In this document: piece by piece, positions 6,556 to 8,276 of the stretch
Layout: the number at the start of each line of letters is the position of its first letter
Position numbering within the stretch: position 1 is the first letter of the stretch
Translations under genes and position numbers: made by a program
Source of the DNA: CAZKTF01 sp964555565
Lineage (GTDB): Bacteria; Planctomycetota; JAJSAM01; JAKLKS01
Length of the DNA: 8,276 nt
Assembly (NCBI GenBank): GCA_964555565.1
Contig: CAZKTF010000160.1
Coordinates: 1-8,276 of the forward strand
Reading direction: 5' to 3'
Notes under the pieces: model-generated
The model's database searches: none
What the model was told of the DNA's origin: nothing
The model's input: the letters and a program-made list of their open reading frames with translations, nothing else

Positions 6556-7949
6556 TCGCCGGTGATCGCCGGGGTGGCGCGATTGAGGAAGAGGAGGGCG
6601 AAGCAGGTGTTGAGCACGTCGTGGGGCTCGTGGGTGTCGGTCCTGTTCCACGACCCCCCCGGCTCCTGCTGATCGACCAGCACCTTCGCCCCCTCCTCGT
6701 ACCAGGGGTGGCCCGCGACGAGGTTCACCCGCTTGAGGTCGCCGACGCGCTCCAGGCAGTAGAGCCAGTAGTAGTGGTACCCCTGGGCCCCGTTCGTGTT
6801 GAAGTCCACGCTCCAGTGCGACTGGAGCCACGCCACGCCGTCCCACCACGCCTGCTCCGACCTCGCGGCCAGGACCGCCTCGAAGTCGGCGTTCCCGCGC
6901 GCCTGGAGGATGTTGCTGCAGATGACGACGTTGGCGAGCCCGCAGGCGGTCATGCTGGCGCTGGGGCGGGACTCCTTCGAGGCGAGGCTGCTCTCCTTCA
7001 CCGGCTTCTTGATGTAGGCCCACCCGCGGGCCTCGTCCATGATGGCGATCGAGCCGCCGTACCTCTCCTCGTCGGTGGTCTTCCTCCCCGGCTGGAACCT
7101 CTCCACCTTCCCCTCGGACGCCTCGTCCTGCTGCTTCAGCGTCCAGTCCAGCATCCCCGCGTAGAAGGTGTCGGGCTGCGAGATCCCGCACCGCTCCGCC
7201 GCGAGCAGCGCCAGCATCACGAGCTGCGTGCTGCTCATGTCGTTGTTGTTGCCGTTGGGCCCTGCCTGGAACTTCCCCTGGCCGTCGTCGATGTTGTAGC
7301 GCCAGCCCGCCCCGGAGGAGCGGCGCTTGATGAGGCCCGCGACGAGATCCCGCATCCAGGCCTCGTCGTCGGCCGGGAGCTTCACGCCGGTCTTGAGCTT
7401 CTCGCCCCTCCGGAGGTGGAAGGAGATCTCCCGCTCCCGCTCCTTCTCCCGCTTGTGGGGATTCGACTTCGCCTCGAGGGCGAGGATGAGGACGGAGATC
7501 TCGTAGGAACCCCGGGGGACCCGCCCACCCTTGCCCTTCCCCTTGGCCGCGCCCGCGGTCCCGCGCAGCCACTCGAAGCCCTTCACGATGACCGGGTCGT
7601 TCGCCGGGACGCCGCACTTGAGGAGCGTGTACAGGGAGAGCGCGGTGCACCCGGCGGGGTGGCGATAGTCCTCCCCCTTCGAGTTCGGGTCGTACTTGAT
7701 GCTCCCGATGACCTCCGTGCTCCAGTTGCCGCCCGCGAAGGTCTGCTTCTTCAGCCAGGCCACGCCGGAGTCGATGGCCTGGTTCACGCGGACGTGGAGC
7801 GGGGCGTTCGGGTCGTTGCCCGGCTTGTCGGCCGGGCCGGCGCCGCCGTCGCCGCCCAGCGGCTTCCCGTCGTCGTCCCCCGCGCGCGCGGCGCCGCCCG
7901 GCGCGAGCGCGAGCCCTGCCAGGAGGAGCGCGGGGAGGAGGCGGGTCAT
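6552..7949 (-). CDS. Secreted prenyltransferase/squalene-oxidase-repeat (alpha-alpha toroid) protein
   Basis: The product has 465 residues. Residues 1-23 are a signal peptide (MTRLL, Leu/Ala core, AARA cleavage region), followed by a Gly/Asp/Pro-rich linker to about 50. The rest repeats the helix-pair pattern of the prenyltransferase/terpene-cyclase fold: QAIDSGVAWLKKQ near 57, GCTALSLYTLLK near 100, SYEISVLILALEA near 148, GWRYNI near 215, ASMTACGLANVVIC near 331, GYHYYWLYCLERVG near 390 and NTCFALLFLNRAT near 447. I associate these signatures with planctomycete family members. The position of the cyclase DxDDT acid motif reads DMSST (237-241), so class II cyclase chemistry is unlikely; a binding or scaffold role is inferred. 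A Lys/Arg/Glu-rich insert lies at about 161-190. The start at 7949 is preferred over an in-frame ATG at 7979, because the signal peptide begins there and GGAG lies 6 nt upstream. Confidence 0.85.
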   Translation of the reverse strand: MTRLLPALLLAGLALAPGGAARAGDDDGKPLGGDGGAGPADKPGNDPNAPLHVRVNQAIDSGVAWLKKQTFAGGNWSTEVIGSIKYDPNSKGEDYRHPAGCTALSLYTLLKCGVPANDPVIVKGFEWLRGTAGAAKGKGKGGRVPRGSYEISVLILALEAKSNPHKREKEREREISFHLRRGEKLKTGVKLPADDEAWMRDLVAGLIKRRSSGAGWRYNIDDGQGKFQAGPNGNNNDMSSTQLVMLALLAAERCGISQPDTFYAGMLDWTLKQQDEASEGKVERFQPGRKTTDEERYGGSIAIMDEARGWAYIKKPVKESSLASKESRPSASMTACGLANVVICSNILQARGNADFEAVLAARSEQAWWDGVAWLQSHWSVDFNTNGAQGYHYYWLYCLERVGDLKRVNLVAGHPWYEEGAKVLVDQQEPGGSWNRTDTHEPHDVLNTCFALLFLNRATPAITGE

Positions 7950-7955
7950 GGGAGA

Positions 7956-7959
7956 CTCC
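7956..7959 (-). promoter_or_regulatory. GGAG ribosome binding site deciding the start at 7949
   Basis: On the minus strand GGAG is 6 nt before ATG 7949. The alternative in-frame ATG at 7979 overlaps the promoter-like box and has no purine-rich site ahead of it, so 7949 is the better start. Confidence 0.55.
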
Positions 7960-7977
7960 GGAGGTCCCGACTCCTCC

Positions 7978-7985
7978 ATGATAGC
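7978..7985 (-). promoter_or_regulatory. Promoter -10-like box GCTATCAT upstream of the prenyltransferase-fold gene
   Basis: The hexamer TATCAT (minus strand, 7983 to 7978) is close to the TATAAT consensus and stands out in a GC-rich gap. It lies 28 nt before ATG 7949, leaving a leader of about 20 nt that includes GGAG. No obvious -35 hexamer is seen at the expected distance. Confidence 0.5.
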
Positions 7986-8022
7986 CGCCCGGGGCCCCGG
8001 GGGGACGAACCCCCGGGGCGGC
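7984..8022. promoter_or_regulatory. GC-rich dyad between two divergent promoter-like boxes, candidate operator
   Basis: GCCCCGGGGG at 7994-8003 is the exact reverse complement of CCCCCGGGGC at 8010-8019, with a 6-nt loop. A competing pairing joins GCCGCCC (7984-7990) to GGGCGGC (8016-8022). The dyad is centred almost midway between the outward-facing boxes at 7978-7985 and 8034-8041. Binding of a regulator there could affect both genes, or the dyad may be structural only. Confidence 0.35.
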
Positions 8023-8033
8023 GACGGGACCGG

Positions 8034-8041
8034 GATACCAT
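8034..8041 (+). promoter_or_regulatory. Promoter -10-like box GATACCAT just before GTG 8048
   Basis: TACCAT at 8036-8041 fits TAnnnT and ends 6 nt before the GTG start codon. Transcription would begin at or beside the GTG, as for leaderless messages. No Shine-Dalgarno sequence lies between the box and the GTG. The ATG contained in the box (8040) opens a different, Arg/Ser/Pro-rich frame that does not look coding. Confidence 0.42.
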
Positions 8042-8047
8042 GGCGGC

Positions 8048-8276
8048 GTGGACCCCTCCGCCGCGCTCCTCGAGGCCCTGGGACGCCACCTCCGCCGCCG
8101 CAGGCGCGCGGGGGCGGTCGCAGGGGCGGCGCGGGGGTTCCGGGCGGGTCTCCTCGCGGCGGCGGCCCTCGCGGCCCTCGCGTGGACCGGGTTCCTCCCG
8201 CTCCCCGCAGTCCGGGGGGCGCTGGGGACGCTGGCGCTGGCGCTCCTCGCCGGGACCGCGGTCGGGGTCGCCTTCG
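8048..8276 (+). CDS. Membrane protein, N-terminal fragment cut by the window edge
   Basis: The frame from GTG 8048 stays open to the end of the window, giving 76 residues. It begins MDPSAALLEALGRHL, followed by five consecutive arginines (16-20). Two hydrophobic segments follow, about 33-52 and 55-76, separated by the short turn PLPAV. The basic stretch before the first helix predicts a cytoplasmic N-terminus. Third positions are almost all G or C, unlike the ATG 8040 frame. The layout resembles the N-termini of large membrane proteins found beside MoxR/DUF58/VWA gene clusters in planctomycetes, but this is a weak inference because no domain is complete. It is divergent from the prenyltransferase-fold gene, with 98 bp between the start codons, and may be co-regulated with it. 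Confidence 0.65.
   Translation, partial: MDPSAALLEALGRHLRRRRRAGAVAGAARGFRAGLLAAAALAALAWTGFLPLPAVRGALGTLALALLAGTAVGVAF

Noticed and set aside
5341..6672. 443-codon plus-strand frame across the M48/pseudouridine synthase gap
   Set aside because: It is antisense to two well-supported genes and of biased composition. It would also cover the intergenic fold, with no start signal.
5653..7650. 665-codon minus-strand frame continuous with the pseudouridine synthase, suggesting a fusion
   Set aside because: The part upstream of 6555 is an off-frame shadow of the toroid gene. Only the last 300 codons show family motifs, and the GTGA overlap explains the boundary.
8040..8276. ATG at 8040 as the start of the right-edge gene
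   Set aside because: Its frame is Arg/Ser/Pro/Gly-rich with no pattern, while the GTG 8048 frame gives a charged head and two membrane segments with G/C third positions.
1..8276. Defence island, prophage, insertion sequence, toxin-antitoxin pair or secondary-metabolite cluster
   Set aside because: No nuclease, helicase, transposase, integrase, small paired genes or synthase modules were found. The toroid protein looks cyclase-like only by fold and lacks the acid motif.

Overview
This is a very GC-rich stretch (well above 70 % by eye, with most third codon positions G or C) that is almost fully coding. The best guess for the source is a Planctomycetota-like or other deep-branching, high-GC bacterium known mainly from metagenomes. 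The main support is the secreted prenyltransferase-fold protein (6552-7949, minus), whose recurring motifs I associate with planctomycete genomes. A modular secreted adhesin-like protein and a divergent membrane gene fit the same picture. This is an inference from gene content; there is no rRNA or other marker here.

Layout. 1-279 (+) is the 3' end of an M28-type metallopeptidase. 366-3521 (+) encodes a secreted 1051-residue protein: signal peptide, two PPC-like beta domains, three IPT/TIG domains and seven FG-GAP/VCBS repeats that should form a seven-bladed propeller. It ends 3 bp from a convergent minus-strand gene. The minus strand then holds two apparent transcription units. Unit A, 5495 to 3525, encodes an M48 zinc-metallopeptidase lipoprotein with a TPR-like tail, followed with no gap by a small three-helix membrane protein of unrecognised family that starts at TTG. 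Unit B, 7949 to 5653, encodes the prenyltransferase-fold protein and, overlapping it by 4 bp, an RluA-family RNA pseudouridine synthase. At the right edge a divergent gene starts at GTG 8048 (+) and shows two hydrophobic segments before the window ends.

Non-coding parts are short (86, 157 and 98 bp) but structured. Each first-in-unit gene has a GATACnAT-like box, similar to the -10 class TAnnnT, and the two downstream genes lack it. The 5496-5652 gap holds a palindrome and a nested inverted repeat that could be a REP-like element or a structured RNA. The 7950-8047 gap holds a strong GC-rich dyad centred between two outward-facing boxes.

The genes do not form an obvious pathway. The common theme is the cell envelope (secreted peptidase, secreted beta-propeller protein, lipoprotein protease with a membrane partner, secreted toroid protein, membrane protein), plus one RNA-modification enzyme. 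No CRISPR array, tRNA, rRNA, insertion sequence or known defence system was seen. I found no clear undescribed system. The items most worth checking are the intergenic fold at 5522-5632, the possible leaderless promoters, the Tyr-rich propeller inserts and the M48/membrane-protein pair.
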